A DNA stretch of 64,000 nucleotides from Antedon mediterranea (Eukaryota > Echinodermata > Crinoidea > Comatulida > Antedonidae): assembly GCF_964355755.1 (NCBI RefSeq), contig NC_092674.1, positions 7,447,001 through 7,511,000 of the forward strand, in the 5' to 3' direction. A model generated the notes under the pieces. That model worked only from the letters and a program-made list of their open reading frames with translations, was not told the origin of the DNA and made no database searches. Shown piece after piece: positions 34,201 to 41,252 of this stretch. Made by a program: the position numbers and the translations under genes. Numbering within the stretch: position 1 is the first letter of the stretch; every line of letters begins with the position of its first letter.

Positions 34201-34497
34201 TTTTACACCATATTTAATGAGGGAGATCCATCCAGCAATTGCTGATCATTAGGGACCCTCAGAGGTTCACAAGACAAACATATACACAAGATGCTTGACA
34301 TAAACAAAGTCTTATTACAAGTCTTTGGGAGTGGAGTTGTAATTTTGTCCTTAGAAAAAATCCTGACATGAGACGGGACTTGAACCCAGGACCCTTGGAG
34401 TGGTAGCCAAACATCATAACCACCAAGCCACGTGGTATATATTTATACACATCATGGTATTTATTTCTTTTCTAGGACTGTTTTACCAGCATATTAG
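7224..34497 (+). CDS. TMEM87: TMEM87-type Golgi seven-transmembrane (GOLD-domain) protein, multi-exon
   Basis: Exons by GT/AG and phase: 7224-7316, 7683-7743, 8367-8449, 10263-10388, 20598-20714, 21918-22005, 22382-22443, 23380-23500, 24625-24787, 30092-30185, 30930-31058, about 32063-32201, 33125-33293, 33574-33637, 34476-34497 (stop TAG 34495-34497). They give about 507 residues, against about 555 for the vertebrate proteins. Exon 1 encodes a signal peptide ([20 protein letters not shown]). Exons 2-7 make the extracytoplasmic domain, ending in the conserved [13 protein letters not shown] stretch and NEHGYLSA. Exons 8-13 supply the membrane helices, including [10 protein letters not shown], the [14 protein letters not shown] helix, SLYRHFTN and the WLDDAFW segment. 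Exon 14 carries the cytoplasmic EGMKMRN motif. By family knowledge it acts in Golgi/trans-Golgi trafficking. The 5' edge of exon 12 is unresolved: both candidate acceptors are out of phase with exon 11 by one base. An exon may be missing between exons 5 and 6. Introns are loaded with transposons, intron 4 being 10.2 kb. Confidence 0.85.
7885..8290. mobile_element. Foldback MITE in TMEM87 intron 2
   Basis: The left arm around 7921-7985 (AATTTCAATATAAAATTTAA, then AAAGAGAGATCGACGTTTCGG) is repeated inverted at about 8213-8275. The arms are near-identical for about 60 bp and the interior differs. No coding capacity. Confidence 0.75.
9273..9732. mobile_element. Foldback MITE
   Basis: GAGCCATTGTCTGTAA (9273-) is inverted as TTACAGACAATGGCTC, ending at 9732. 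Further inner matches include the TTTCTCTCAAATTTT / AAAATTTGAAAGAAA segments and two CGTTGCCATG blocks facing each other. About 460 bp, non-coding. Confidence 0.75.
9820..10194. repeat. Near-perfect 180-bp-arm hairpin
   Basis: The left arm (9820-10000) and right arm (10012-10194) are inverted copies with very few differences (one seen at CCTTGTAAC versus its partner CCTTCTAAC). The loop is 11 bp (10001-10011). Transcribed within the TMEM87 pre-mRNA, it would form a long RNA duplex. Confidence 0.9.
11811..11959. repeat. 64-bp tandem repeat, about 2.3 copies
   Basis: TACAAATAAACTTTATTACTG recurs at 11811, 11875 and 11939. The intervening GAGTGTGGGTAAT...TTAGATTATAAACACAT is nearly invariant. 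Confidence 0.85.
14602..14674 (+). repeat. tRNA-Ala(AGC)-derived SINE head
   Basis: GGGGGACTAGCTCAAGTGG with A-box TAGCTCAAGTGG, an anticodon-like TTAGCAT (AGC) and a degenerate B-box in GGTACCGGGATCATTGCCCGG. The acceptor stem is only partly paired, so it is a tRNA-derived repeat rather than a working tRNA. It lies in the loop of the 12884-16116 foldback. Confidence 0.7.
14905..15205. repeat. About 138-bp tandem repeat, 2+ copies
   Basis: TGTTTACCGACxGACC marks unit starts near 14913, 15055 and 15191. The units share GAAATTGCTGAAAA and CCAGTGTCAAAATAACG. Confidence 0.8.
17153..17230. repeat. SINE body fragment
   Basis: GTGGTAGAACAAGTCTTCCCGATTAAGTACT...GGTCTAATGTAC closely resembles the body of the SINE at 32266-32600 (GTGGTAGAACGAGTCTTCTCGG...). 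The tRNA head is not present here. Confidence 0.5.
17505..17655. repeat. 22-bp tandem array with NotI site, 7 copies
   Basis: The unit CTGGCGGCCGCCACTTAATTAT is repeated about seven times almost without change. Each unit contains the palindrome GGCGGCCGCC (NotI site GCGGCCGC), standing out in an AT-rich region. Confidence 0.95.
17785..18040. repeat. 21-bp minisatellite
   Basis: Degenerate units CTCTTATACTCTTTCTTAATG repeated about 10 times between the left 22-bp array and the nested foldback. The reading frames seen here on both strands are by-products of the repeat. Confidence 0.85.
18053..19706. mobile_element. Nested foldback DNA element with 7-8-bp target duplication
   Basis: CAAAGATAGTGTAGTAGGAA begins an arm of over 30 bp that is perfectly inverted, ending at 19706 (...CTATCTTTG). 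AGGTAAC flanks it directly at 18046-18052 and 19707-19713 (8 bp if the adjacent G is counted). A further inverted pair AGGGCGCCTC / GAGGCGCCCT lies inside the arms. Non-autonomous. A 7-8-bp duplication would fit hAT-type transposition. Confidence 0.75.
19816..20037. repeat. 22-bp NotI-containing array, about 10 copies, inverted
   Basis: TTAAGTGGCGGCCGCCAGATAA units in the opposite orientation to 17505-17655, with a few variants (GGCGGCCTCC, GGCGGCTGCC, TTAATT). Ends at AGATAACAGCATTTAAAATA, mirroring the left arm. Confidence 0.95.
20895..21600. repeat. Dispersed repeat, second copy at about 36485-36900
   Basis: TTAGCxxGCTATAATTCGTGAC, GACCATTGCTATACC and TTGCTTxTACGTATTATT also occur at 36500-36690. 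This copy carries the inserted MITE 21050-21456; the other copy is the empty site. Confidence 0.75.
21050..21456. mobile_element. 407-bp MITE, TIR AGGGACTTTACGAAACA, ATT target duplication
   Basis: Begins AGGGACTTTACGAAACACGA and ends with its inverted, slightly diverged counterpart (...TGTTTCGTAAAGTCCCT). Flanked by ATT (21047-21049 and 21457-21459). The homologous unoccupied sequence CGTATTATTGATCGTG is present at 36663-36678 with a single ATT, which fixes the boundaries. Confidence 0.88.
22530..22990. repeat. 19-bp minisatellite in TMEM87 intron 7
   Basis: About 24 degenerate copies of TTTTACTCATGTTCATAAA. Two units reappear inverted at 32675-32713 next to the exon 8 duplicate. Confidence 0.95.
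23525..23690 (-). repeat. SINE 3' portion (minus strand) in TMEM87 intron 8
   Basis: Reverse complement of the SINE tail at 32460-32600: CTCACTAAGATGTACAT, CCTCTAAAACGGTCCAGTCC and the GGGGGTTAC block. The tRNA head is not seen. Starts about 25 bp beyond exon 8. Confidence 0.75.
24847..24910. mobile_element. Left piece of a TCTACACTA-type MITE split by the LTR element
   Basis: AAGCTTTGTCTACACTATCAAACTAGTGACAAAAAACAGTGTGATGTGCCCAAGATGGTAGT; it resumes after the LTR element with GATGTGACATCAT (29802-). Same family as 33311-33459, about 42246-43018 and 46552-46690. Confidence 0.75.
24911..25080 (+). repeat. 5' LTR (170 bp)
   Basis: TGTCACATATC...AACGTCACA, identical to 29627-29796 except GTCAGGAG/GTCTGGAG. 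Contains TGACGTCA-like (ATGACGTCACAG) and AATAAAG motifs. Confidence 0.93.
25081..25128 (+). other. Extended primer-binding region: 48 nt matching the 3' half of tRNA-Leu(CAA)
   Basis: The first 18 nt (25081-25098) are a standard PBS complementary to the tRNA-Leu(CAA) 3' end with CCA. The match then continues to 25128 through the T-arm, variable arm and 3' strand of the anticodon stem, with two differences: 25099 (A where T is expected) and 25117. Position 25099 lies opposite tRNA position 58, normally m1A. The tRNA sequence used is from memory. Confidence 0.75.
25142..25707 (+). pseudogene. Reverse transcriptase part of the gag-less LTR element
   Basis: The frame begins at the deletion junction with [16 protein letters not shown], the usual N-terminal edge of a Ty3/gypsy RT. 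It includes [21 protein letters not shown], the [15 protein letters not shown] block, FGLCSASE and the catalytic box as VISDD (25583-25594) in place of the common Y/V-x-D-D context. It is interrupted at 25708 by a DNA transposon; the frame continues at 27463. Upstream frame content is LTR and tRNA-derived, so no authentic start exists. Confidence 0.85.
25708..27458. mobile_element. 1.75-kb TTAA (piggyBac-type) non-autonomous element
   Basis: Flanked by TTAA at 25704-25707 and 27459-27462. The ends are inverted repeats AGGGGGGTTCCGGGTTTAAA and (on the other strand from the right) AGGGGGATTCTGGGTTTAAA. Without it, and with one TTAA, the host pol frame reads through unbroken. Frames within (25766-25963, 26095-26376, 26127-26312) show no recognisable transposase. 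It contains a CATT microsatellite near 26841. Confidence 0.88.
27463..29482 (+). pseudogene. RNase H and integrase part of the gag-less LTR element
   Basis: Continues the RT frame ([16 protein letters not shown] thumb motif), then RNase H (first acidic residue in [12 protein letters not shown] in SQIEKEM; SDHKPL). Next are an H2C2 zinc-binding domain ([12 protein letters not shown]...CTTCAKYK) and an integrase core with D in GADIFNF, D in VSDNMPF and E in SNGQAERC. The C-terminal tail is basic and proline-rich (PPRTPDPQK). The frame is open over 670 codons, so decay is minor; loss of gag and protease is the main defect. Confidence 0.9.
29627..29796 (+). repeat. 3' LTR (170 bp)
   Basis: One substitution from the 5' LTR; followed by the GTAGT target duplication. 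Confidence 0.93.
30325..30460. mobile_element. Small MITE, TIR like ACTTGGTTCxCACT
   Basis: ACTTGGTTCACACTAGGAC at the left and AGTGGGAACCAAGCTT at the right, with TTGCGTTGCATC near the right arm. The same family is inserted in the 115-bp satellite at 58823-59008. Confidence 0.65.
30715..30910. repeat. 9-bp AT microsatellite next to exon 11
   Basis: Long runs of TTAATTTAA grading into TTAATTTAT. Ends about 20 bp before the exon 11 acceptor (TTTTTCTAG, 30921-30929). Confidence 0.95.
31471..31600 (+). pseudogene. Decayed tandem duplicate of TMEM87 exon 11
   Basis: Follows an acceptor-like TCTACTGTAG and reads [21 protein letters not shown], then a stop. It parallels exon 11 ([25 protein letters not shown]). 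Similarity continues past the stop in a shifted frame (ATTTTACTA..., AACTATC). It may once have been an alternative exon 11. Confidence 0.75.
32266..32600 (+). repeat. tRNA-derived SINE (Ser/Leu-like head)
   Basis: Starts with an A-box in AGTGGCCGAGTGGTTAAG and a weak B-box in GAGGCTCAATTGCTCC. The body GTGGTAGAACGAGTCTTCTCGG matches 17153. The 3' part matches, in inverted orientation, the sequence at 23525-23690. The tail is GTTGAATAAATAAAA. Confidence 0.75.
32605..32717 (-). repeat. Inverted copy of TMEM87 exon 8 end, its donor site and minisatellite units
   Basis: 32622-32673 is the reverse complement of exon 8 bases 23449-23500 with about two differences. 32605-32621 corresponds to the start of intron 8, and 32675-32713 to two 19-bp units like those at 22530-22990. 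In the original locus these units lie about 0.45 kb upstream of the exon fragment, so the copy joins pieces that are not adjacent at source. Confidence 0.85.
33311..33459. mobile_element. MITE, TIR AAAGCTCTGTCTACACTA
   Basis: Complete copy in TMEM87 intron 13. Left end AAAGCTCTGTCTACACTAG, right end GATAGTGTAGAGCTTTTA, with GTGATGTGCCC and GGCACATCAC also facing each other. Confidence 0.8.
34190..34440 (-). repeat. tRNA-derived SINE, minus strand
   Basis: On the minus strand the A-box TGGCTTGGTGG is followed by the B-box GGTTCAAGTCCCG, which matches the GWTCRANNC consensus. The body extends leftward to about 34190. The 63-codon frame at 34259-34450 is a by-product. Confidence 0.7.
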
Positions 34498-34569
34498 GAT
34501 TTTGATGGAATGACACATACAAATGTGTAACACAGTCCGATGATTTGAAGATATATTAACGATTATTAA

Positions 34570-35649
34570 GGGTGTCACGAAACCTAAGACCACGAAAGCT
34601 CAGACCCACTAAGACCTAAGATCACGAAAGCTAAGACCCAACACCTAAGATTACAAATACTAAGATATACTACAGCTTAAAAACAATACTTGTTTATCCA
34701 TACATAATTTTAAACACAGTAGGTTTCATTTATTACCATAAATATAATTTAATACTACCGCAAAACATAGATAAACTCACATTATTTTCGCCCGTTGAGT
34801 AAATGTATATTTTTTCTTTACAACAAACAAACTTGACGGGTTGTTTGTTGGTATATATTTACTCCATTGTGTTGGTTCAGAGGATGTTTTTCTTACGCAC
34901 CTGCCTTTCTTGTATTTTGACTCCAAATTTGTTGACTAACTTTATCCTGAACACCACACTTTAAAATTAGGACTTATAAGTACTTTCAGAAGGAGAAACA
35001 CATAATAACAAATAAATAAATCCTTTAAATTGATGATTTTACAGATGTGTTTCTTTGTATACTGTAATGTAACTCCTCGAGCTCCCCATGCTCAATGTTT
35101 TTGTTTCTATGGAGCGCCAAAAGAGCAACAATAATAGTACAAGTATAAAAACAGAAAGAAAACGAAACAAAAAAACTTAACATGATTTTTAAATTAAAAT
35201 TTATTTGCCAGTATTTATTTCTTCGTACTTGCATGATTATACTATTATCATTACAATTTTAATTTTACATTGTTCCATCCACACTGTAGATGGACTCCAC
35301 AGAGTTTTCAGCCCTCTATATAATTTTTGCTCTTTTGACGTTCCATAGAAACAAAAACATTGAACATGGCCCATGGGGTAGGCCTAATGTACTGTAGGCT
35401 AGTCATTTTGTGTTCGAGAAAAATGTCTGTAAAATCATCAATTTAAAAATGTATTTGTTACTTTTTATGTGATTCTTTTTCATGAAAGTGCTAATTCTAA
35501 GGTGTGGTATTCAGAATAAATGTTGGGAGTTAAAATACAAGGCAGGTGCGAAAGATAAATATTTGTAATCTTAGGTCTTGGGTCTTAGCTTTCATGATCT
35601 TAGGTCTTAGGGGGTCTTCGCTTTCGTGGTCTTAGGTTTCGTGACACCC
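34570..35649. mobile_element. 1.08-kb foldback with 10-bp target duplication (MULE-like)
   Basis: Ends GGGTGTCACGAAACCTAAGA and its perfect inverse. The duplication CGATTATTAA lies at 34560-34569 and 35650-35659. Arms of about 500 bp remain inverted-similar to the centre (CTGTAAAATCATCAATTTAA, TTTCTATGGAGCG / CGTTCCATAGAAAC). Each end contains short CTAAGACC / CACGAAAGC repeats. A 9-11-bp duplication with long TIRs is typical of Mutator-like elements. It begins about 70 bp after the TMEM87 stop and may be in its 3' UTR. Confidence 0.82.
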
Positions 35650-35872
35650 CGATTATTAATGTATAGTTCAAATGACGTTTGTATTGTAGTTACATTTTGA
35701 ATTTGTGTAAGTGCCAAATCCAAGCTAGGTATACTGTGCTTGTGTTCACTGAAGGGTGTCAAGTGAACAGGTGACCAACCATATGGGTTATGCTAATGAG
35801 GGCATAGCTTGCTTGGGCTGTGGCTGGCAGTTGGATAGTTAGGCTTGTTGGGTAAGGACCTAGCAAGCACAA

Positions 35873-36010
35873 AAGGCTTATTTAGAAGCCTATAGAAGTG
35901 GTAGATGTACCAAGGCTTACTTAGAAGCCTATAGAAGTGGTAGATGTACCAAGGCTTACTTAGAAGCCTATAGAAGTGGTAGATGTACCAAGGCTTACTT
36001 AGAAGCCTAA
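35873..36010. repeat. 39-bp tandem repeat, 3.5 copies
   Basis: AAGGCTTACTTAGAAGCCTATAGAAGTGGTAGATGTACC repeats with only one change. 39 is a multiple of three, giving a repetitive minus-strand frame (35793-36059) that I do not consider coding. Confidence 0.95.
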
Positions 36011-36484
36011 AGCTGCAGTACAGTAGTAATTTATATAGTGTATAGCTATAGCTGCACATGTTATCCAGGCATATCTTTGGTTAGCAATTGAGACTTATCT
36101 TATTATTATTATTATAGTTGTAATTATTTTAAACCAAGAATTATTTATATTGTATTGTTTGATCTATGACTTATTTAGATACTTATGTAAGGTCTATTAT
36201 TATTATTGTATAGAATTATTTATGTTGTACTGTATGATAGATACCGTATATATTATTTTGTAATCATTATTTATTTGTTATAGTAAATCGGATCAAGTCG
36301 GAGAACAATTAAATTCCGCATTTGCAAGAAACTTGTTTGTGCAGTTATAATTTGCAATAAGATATTAAAAAAATGTTTACACTTCTGCACCTGATAAAGC
36401 TACCTGTTATTTTTACTTGCCAATACTGTATTATGAAATAGTGCCTGGTGTATTTGAAGTTCAGTAGTGGCACCAGGTGCGCAT

Positions 36485-36900
36485 TGCTATAAGCGGTCTA
36501 TAAACGGTCCTAGCGCTTAGCTGGTTATAATTCGTGACATAGCCAATACTCTTTATTATGACCATTGCTATACCACGGTTTAACCTGTAAGCAGTCTTTA
36601 AAATTAAAGCCCACTCGAAGGATTTTTTACTACAGTATAAAGCTTTCTTTTTGTTGCTTATACGTATTATTGATCGTGAAAGATTGAATGAGTTTTAAGT
36701 GTTAACGGTGATCATTCTTATTTAGGCCTAGAATAGATTTTCTCGCGTAGAAATGTATGTACTGTTGTGATTGTCAATTGAGCAAGCGTGACGAACACTA
36801 CCATATTTGGTATTTTTACGCGTAAAGTATGCCCTTTAATTTGTTACGGTACATGGTCTTAAGACTGTTTTATAGCAATGGTCTAACAGAGGTGGCTATA
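36485..36900. repeat. Dispersed repeat copy (empty site of the 21050 MITE)
   Basis: Parallels 20895-21530 without the 407-bp MITE. GACCATTGCTATA (36557) and TATAGCAATGGTC (36869) face each other, suggesting a small foldback. Confidence 0.65.
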
Positions 36901-37087
36901 GTAAGGCCGTCTATCTGATAAAGCTGGCTTTAATCAGGGAGTTAATAATAATAATAATATTTATTCGGTCATCAATGTAAAAATAACCAGGAATGAGAAT
37001 AGGCTAAAGCCCAAACAGATTCTGCACTCACTCCATACAATACAATCAGTTAAAGATAAAACCATATACAAGAAAAATACAAATACA

Positions 37088-39186
37088 TTATACATAACAT
37101 GAAATATAGTGTTTTGTTAGAGCAGCCTTAAATATTGAAATTGTTTGTGAATCTTTTATGTCATTTGGTATTTGCTCCCATAGTCTAGGAAAGGAAACAA
37201 ATACAGAATTATGAAAAGTATTGCCTTTCGAATTCCAACGTAAAAGCCTACCCGGACATCTTTCACTAGTTTTAATATACTCATTGGAAGAATGGGGACA
37301 GTAACCTTTCAACACCTTAAATCCTAATGAAAGTCTATGTAATTTAAACAAGTCATCAATAGATAATAATTCAAGCACTTTCAACCTATGAAAATAAGAT
37401 GTGTCCCAGGAACCTTCCTTTCTAAACATTATTATCCTTGTTGCTTTCCTTTGTATACTTTCTATTCTATTATTTGATTTCTCAAATGGTGCCCACATTG
37501 AACAACAGTAGGTAACCACTGGAAGTAATAGAGCTTTGTATAAGTTCAACATAGCTAACCAGGACATATTTTTACTACATTTTGAATGAAACCAAGCAAT
37601 CTGCTTGCTTTACAACATATATAATTAACTTGTGTATGACAAGACAACGAACTATTTACATAAACACCTAGAAATTTTAATTCTGTAACTTTAGGAATAT
37701 TGTCTGATTCTATGGTATAATCCCAGTTAACTATCTCTTTACATCTTGTAACATGCATTACGGCGCATTTGACAGGATTTAAGGGAAGTTTGTTTACATT
37801 TGCCCATTTAGCAATTAAATCTAAATCCTTTTGAAGCAATTTACAATCATTATTGTTATAAATAGGACGTGATAATGAATTTACCCACTCTGACTTTTCT
37901 CCTCTGTAAATAACCCTTTGGCGTCTATTTGAAAGAAAATCTGTAATCCATGCATTAGTGTTTCCACCAATGCCACAGTTATTAAGTTTCTTAATTAATC
38001 TTTTATGAGACACCTTATCAAATGCAGAAGAAAAATCAAAAAAAATAATATCAATATTTTTACAACCTTTAAGTTCTAAGCTCTGTGCCCATGAATGAAA
38101 AACCTTTGAAAGTAAAAGTTCAGTACTATACATTTGTCTAAACCCAAACTGATTTTCTGAAAGAATATTATTATATTCTAGATATTCCCTTAAGCGATAA
38201 CAAAGCAATTTCTCAATAATCTTACAAATTATGGGAGTTAAGGACACTGGACGATAGCTTTTCATTTCGTCTTTGGGTTTTCCATTTCTTTTGAAAATAG
38301 GTACAACATTTGCATCCTTCCATTGTTTTGGTAAAATACCTTTTTGTACAGTTAAATTAAAGAATGTACATAAAACATTAGCCAATTGTGCCTTACATGA
38401 CTTTAAGAATATTGGAAGCAAACAATCAGGTCCTGGTGATTTGGATACATTTAACTGTGAGAGGGCATAAAATACCTCAGGCATCACAAAGGGTTTACAT
38501 TCAAAGTTGGTAAGACAATCTATTGTATCCAAATCACAATGCTGATCATTATCTATGCAAAAGTTGTTTACAAATTGTGTATTGAAAAGATTAGCCAACA
38601 CCTTAGCATCAGATACCATTGTGTTATTTATCTTAAAGCTAATAACATCTGAGTCATTTTTTATAGACCTTATATACGCCCAGAATTGTTTTATATCAGT
38701 TGTAGCTTTGTTTGAAATATTTACAACATAATCCCGATGGCTACAATATATTGACTTTTTTAATTCCCTGCTACAAGATTTGAATTTATTTATGCTTTCT
38801 TCAGTTCCTACTTGTTTAGCAATTTTGTACAACTTTCTTTTCTTTGTGCAAAGCTTTTTGATTTCTGGAGTTATCCAGGGAAAAGATTTCGATTTTTTAC
38901 ATTTCCTAGTTGGTACAGATTTTGAAATTGCAAAATTGATATTACTAGAAATACTTTCCCATATATCACTAATATTATTATATTGAAAACAATTCTCCCA
39001 ATTAAAATTATCTAATATAGTCTGCATTTTTGAAAAATCAGCCTTTTTAAGAGCATATACAATTTTAGTTATGTCCTTAGCACGTTTATATGACACTTTA
39101 ACAGAGATCTCAACTGCTTCATGATCACATGATTCAAAATTATAAATTGTACGACATTTTTCAATCAGTAGTGGATTAGAAAACAA
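37088..39186 (-). pseudogene. LINE reverse transcriptase missing its catalytic YADD region
   Basis: Contains WKDANVVPIFKRNGKP, SYRPVSLTPIICKIIEKLL, NQFGFRQMYSTE and the IIFFDFSSAFDKVSHK motif A. It then passes straight from GEKSEWVNS to LSRPIYNNNDCKLLQKDLDLIAKW. The stretch that should hold VPQGS and YADD is gone without breaking the frame. A later frameshift near 37560 separates the C-terminal LYKALLLPVVTYCCSMWAP region. Confidence 0.85.
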
Positions 39187-39835
39187 ATACTAAATCTAAG
39201 AAATGTCCTTTACTATCACGTGTAATATACGATGGTTGTTTTAAGACTTGAACTAACCCAGTAGAGTTTGTTGCATCTAATAGACCATTCGCTAGGCTAG
39301 TTAAACCACTACTTTTGTCTACCTGTATATCATTCCATTCAATATGTATATTAAAATCACCAATAAGCGAAACCCATTTGTACTGAGTCATTTTTCTTTG
39401 AACTTTTTCTAAATTTGTGTATAAAGCATTTGTGTATTGAATATTGGAAGATGGTGGTCTGTAATATACACCTATAAGAATTTTTCCAATACCAGTGTAA
39501 CACTCTAACCACAATAACTCCAGTATATTATCATTTAGTTCATGACACTCAGATGGTTGTAATGATGTTTTTACAGCAATAAGTACTCCCCCACCATGTG
39601 AGTTTCTATCCTTTCTAAAAACTATATAATCGTTATTAAATAGTTGACTATCATAAATGGAATTGTCAAGCCATGTTTCTGTCATAGATATAATATCATA
39701 AAATGAAGAATTAAATCGAGAATTTATATCATGCAACTTATTTTTAACACTTCTTACATTGCAATAGAATATATTTAGCTTGTTTTTACTATCAGAACCT
39801 AATTTTGAATCTATCATAAAAGTTAAGACCATCAG
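39176..39835 (-). pseudogene. LINE endonuclease domain
   Basis: APE-type endonuclease: NIFYCNVRSVKNKL, the MTETWLD motif (catalytic E), GGGVLIAVK, ILIGVYYRPPS, LIGDFNIH (catalytic D/N) and a terminal HFLDLVF. The frame shifts into the RT frame at about 39180. Sequence upstream of about 39835 is not LINE, so the N-terminus is lost. Confidence 0.82.
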
Positions 39836-39839
39836 TTGA

Positions 39840-41252
39840 GACTGTTTTATAGCAATCTGCCCCAGGATTGCCTGATAGGGAAACTGCAAGCCGGGAGACA
39901 TTACAGTATAATCCAAAAGTACAATATATATGCTGCTCTAATAATAAGCCAGCAGTACAGTGTCTGTGCAATAACTGTTGTAGTACTAAAATGCAATTCA
40001 TTTTTTTCTTACAAATGTCCCAACAGGTTCACAGTGTAGGAACTGTGATATTTAGCTCACTTGTATTCCAACTAATTTAGAATTACCATAACATTTATTC
40101 CAGTAATTTACTTAATGCAAGTCTGAGGGTTACAGATTGTACTTAATTATAATTATTATAATTAAATGTGTAGAACATTAGGTTAAGTAAACACATCACA
40201 ATTTTAAAACTTGCCACGCCCCCTCCACATCCACTAGAGTATTTTAAAATCTTGGATTTTTATGTACATAACATAATATTATTTTACAATATATTTTTAC
40301 AATGTTATGTCTTGTTGGACTGCAGACATACAGTGTTTAGATATTGCTATCGTTTTTGTTAATTTTATTTTTATACGGCACTGCATTGTAAATAATTGTT
40401 TTTATTAGATATATGGAAATACAATCTTTTTCTAGTAGTGAATTATAATTACTGACATGCTTATGGTCACTAAATTAAAAAAGCTTTTTGTTTGTCTTTT
40501 TCTTTCTGTATTTATTGGGATTCCAATATTTAGATACAATTGTGTTGTACATACCGTATTTAATGAAAAAAATATGTAACACAGAATATAAGGTGAAGGT
40601 ACTGTATGGAGAAATAAGTTATTTCTCAATAGTATGGTATTATATTATCATCCTCAAGCTTAACTATAATTTATATATTATTAGACAGACATCTTTTTTT
40701 AATGAAATATTGCTGAATTCTTGTATTTTTCTCTGTACGTATTTTTATGTTTATAAAAGTGGAATTATTTTACATTATGGTTTGTTGAAATGAATTGAAA
40801 GAAACATGCAAATATTGGAGAATGACTTTATGACTGAAGCCTAGCATAAAAGTCCATCTTTATTTATGTGTGTAACTGCACGACAGTTGACATATCCACA
40901 GAGAGAGGTATTTAAAACAAAATGTCAGAAAACTAGGGTTGTGTTCTCATGACTAAACTTACAGTGGGAACTTTTAATTGGTTGGACAAAAGTTTATGCT
41001 CATATTACGTCATCTGTAAAAACGTGCGTAGAAGAATTTTTTTTACCATTTAGAGATGTTGGTGATACAGACGGTTCATCTCGTGGATGATATACATGTC
41101 CTATTTCTCCACCTTTTTTCACGCTCACAGAGCGGCTGGAGCACAGAGTCTAGTCGAGTAGAGAGCTGATGCATGCTGCACACGAACAACAATCCAGAGG
41201 GCCGGGAGAGAAGACAACGAAAAAGAGGAAAAAAAGTGTTGTAATTATCAAC
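39840..41252. other. Intergenic region and upstream of the 225-residue gene
   Basis: AT-rich; short frames only (40488-40793 is the longest and looks random). The last 150 bp before 41253 are richer in G and A and probably hold the 5' UTR. No TATA box is obvious. Confidence 0.5.

Larger units (their letters stand above)
36945..39835 (-). mobile_element. Defective non-LTR retrotransposon (CR1/Jockey-like LINE)
   Basis: Minus-strand endonuclease plus reverse transcriptase, ending in an ATT-type microsatellite tail (36947-36963 on the plus strand). The 5' end is truncated near 39835, where unrelated sequence begins. It is broken by frameshifts near 39180 and 37560 and by an internal deletion in RT. 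Confidence 0.85.

Noticed and set aside
35793-36059. Repetitive 88-codon minus-strand frame
   Set aside because: Generated by a 39-bp tandem repeat with no coding features.
40488-40793. 101-codon plus-strand frame
   Set aside because: AT-rich random-looking peptide between a dead LINE and the next gene; no supporting features.
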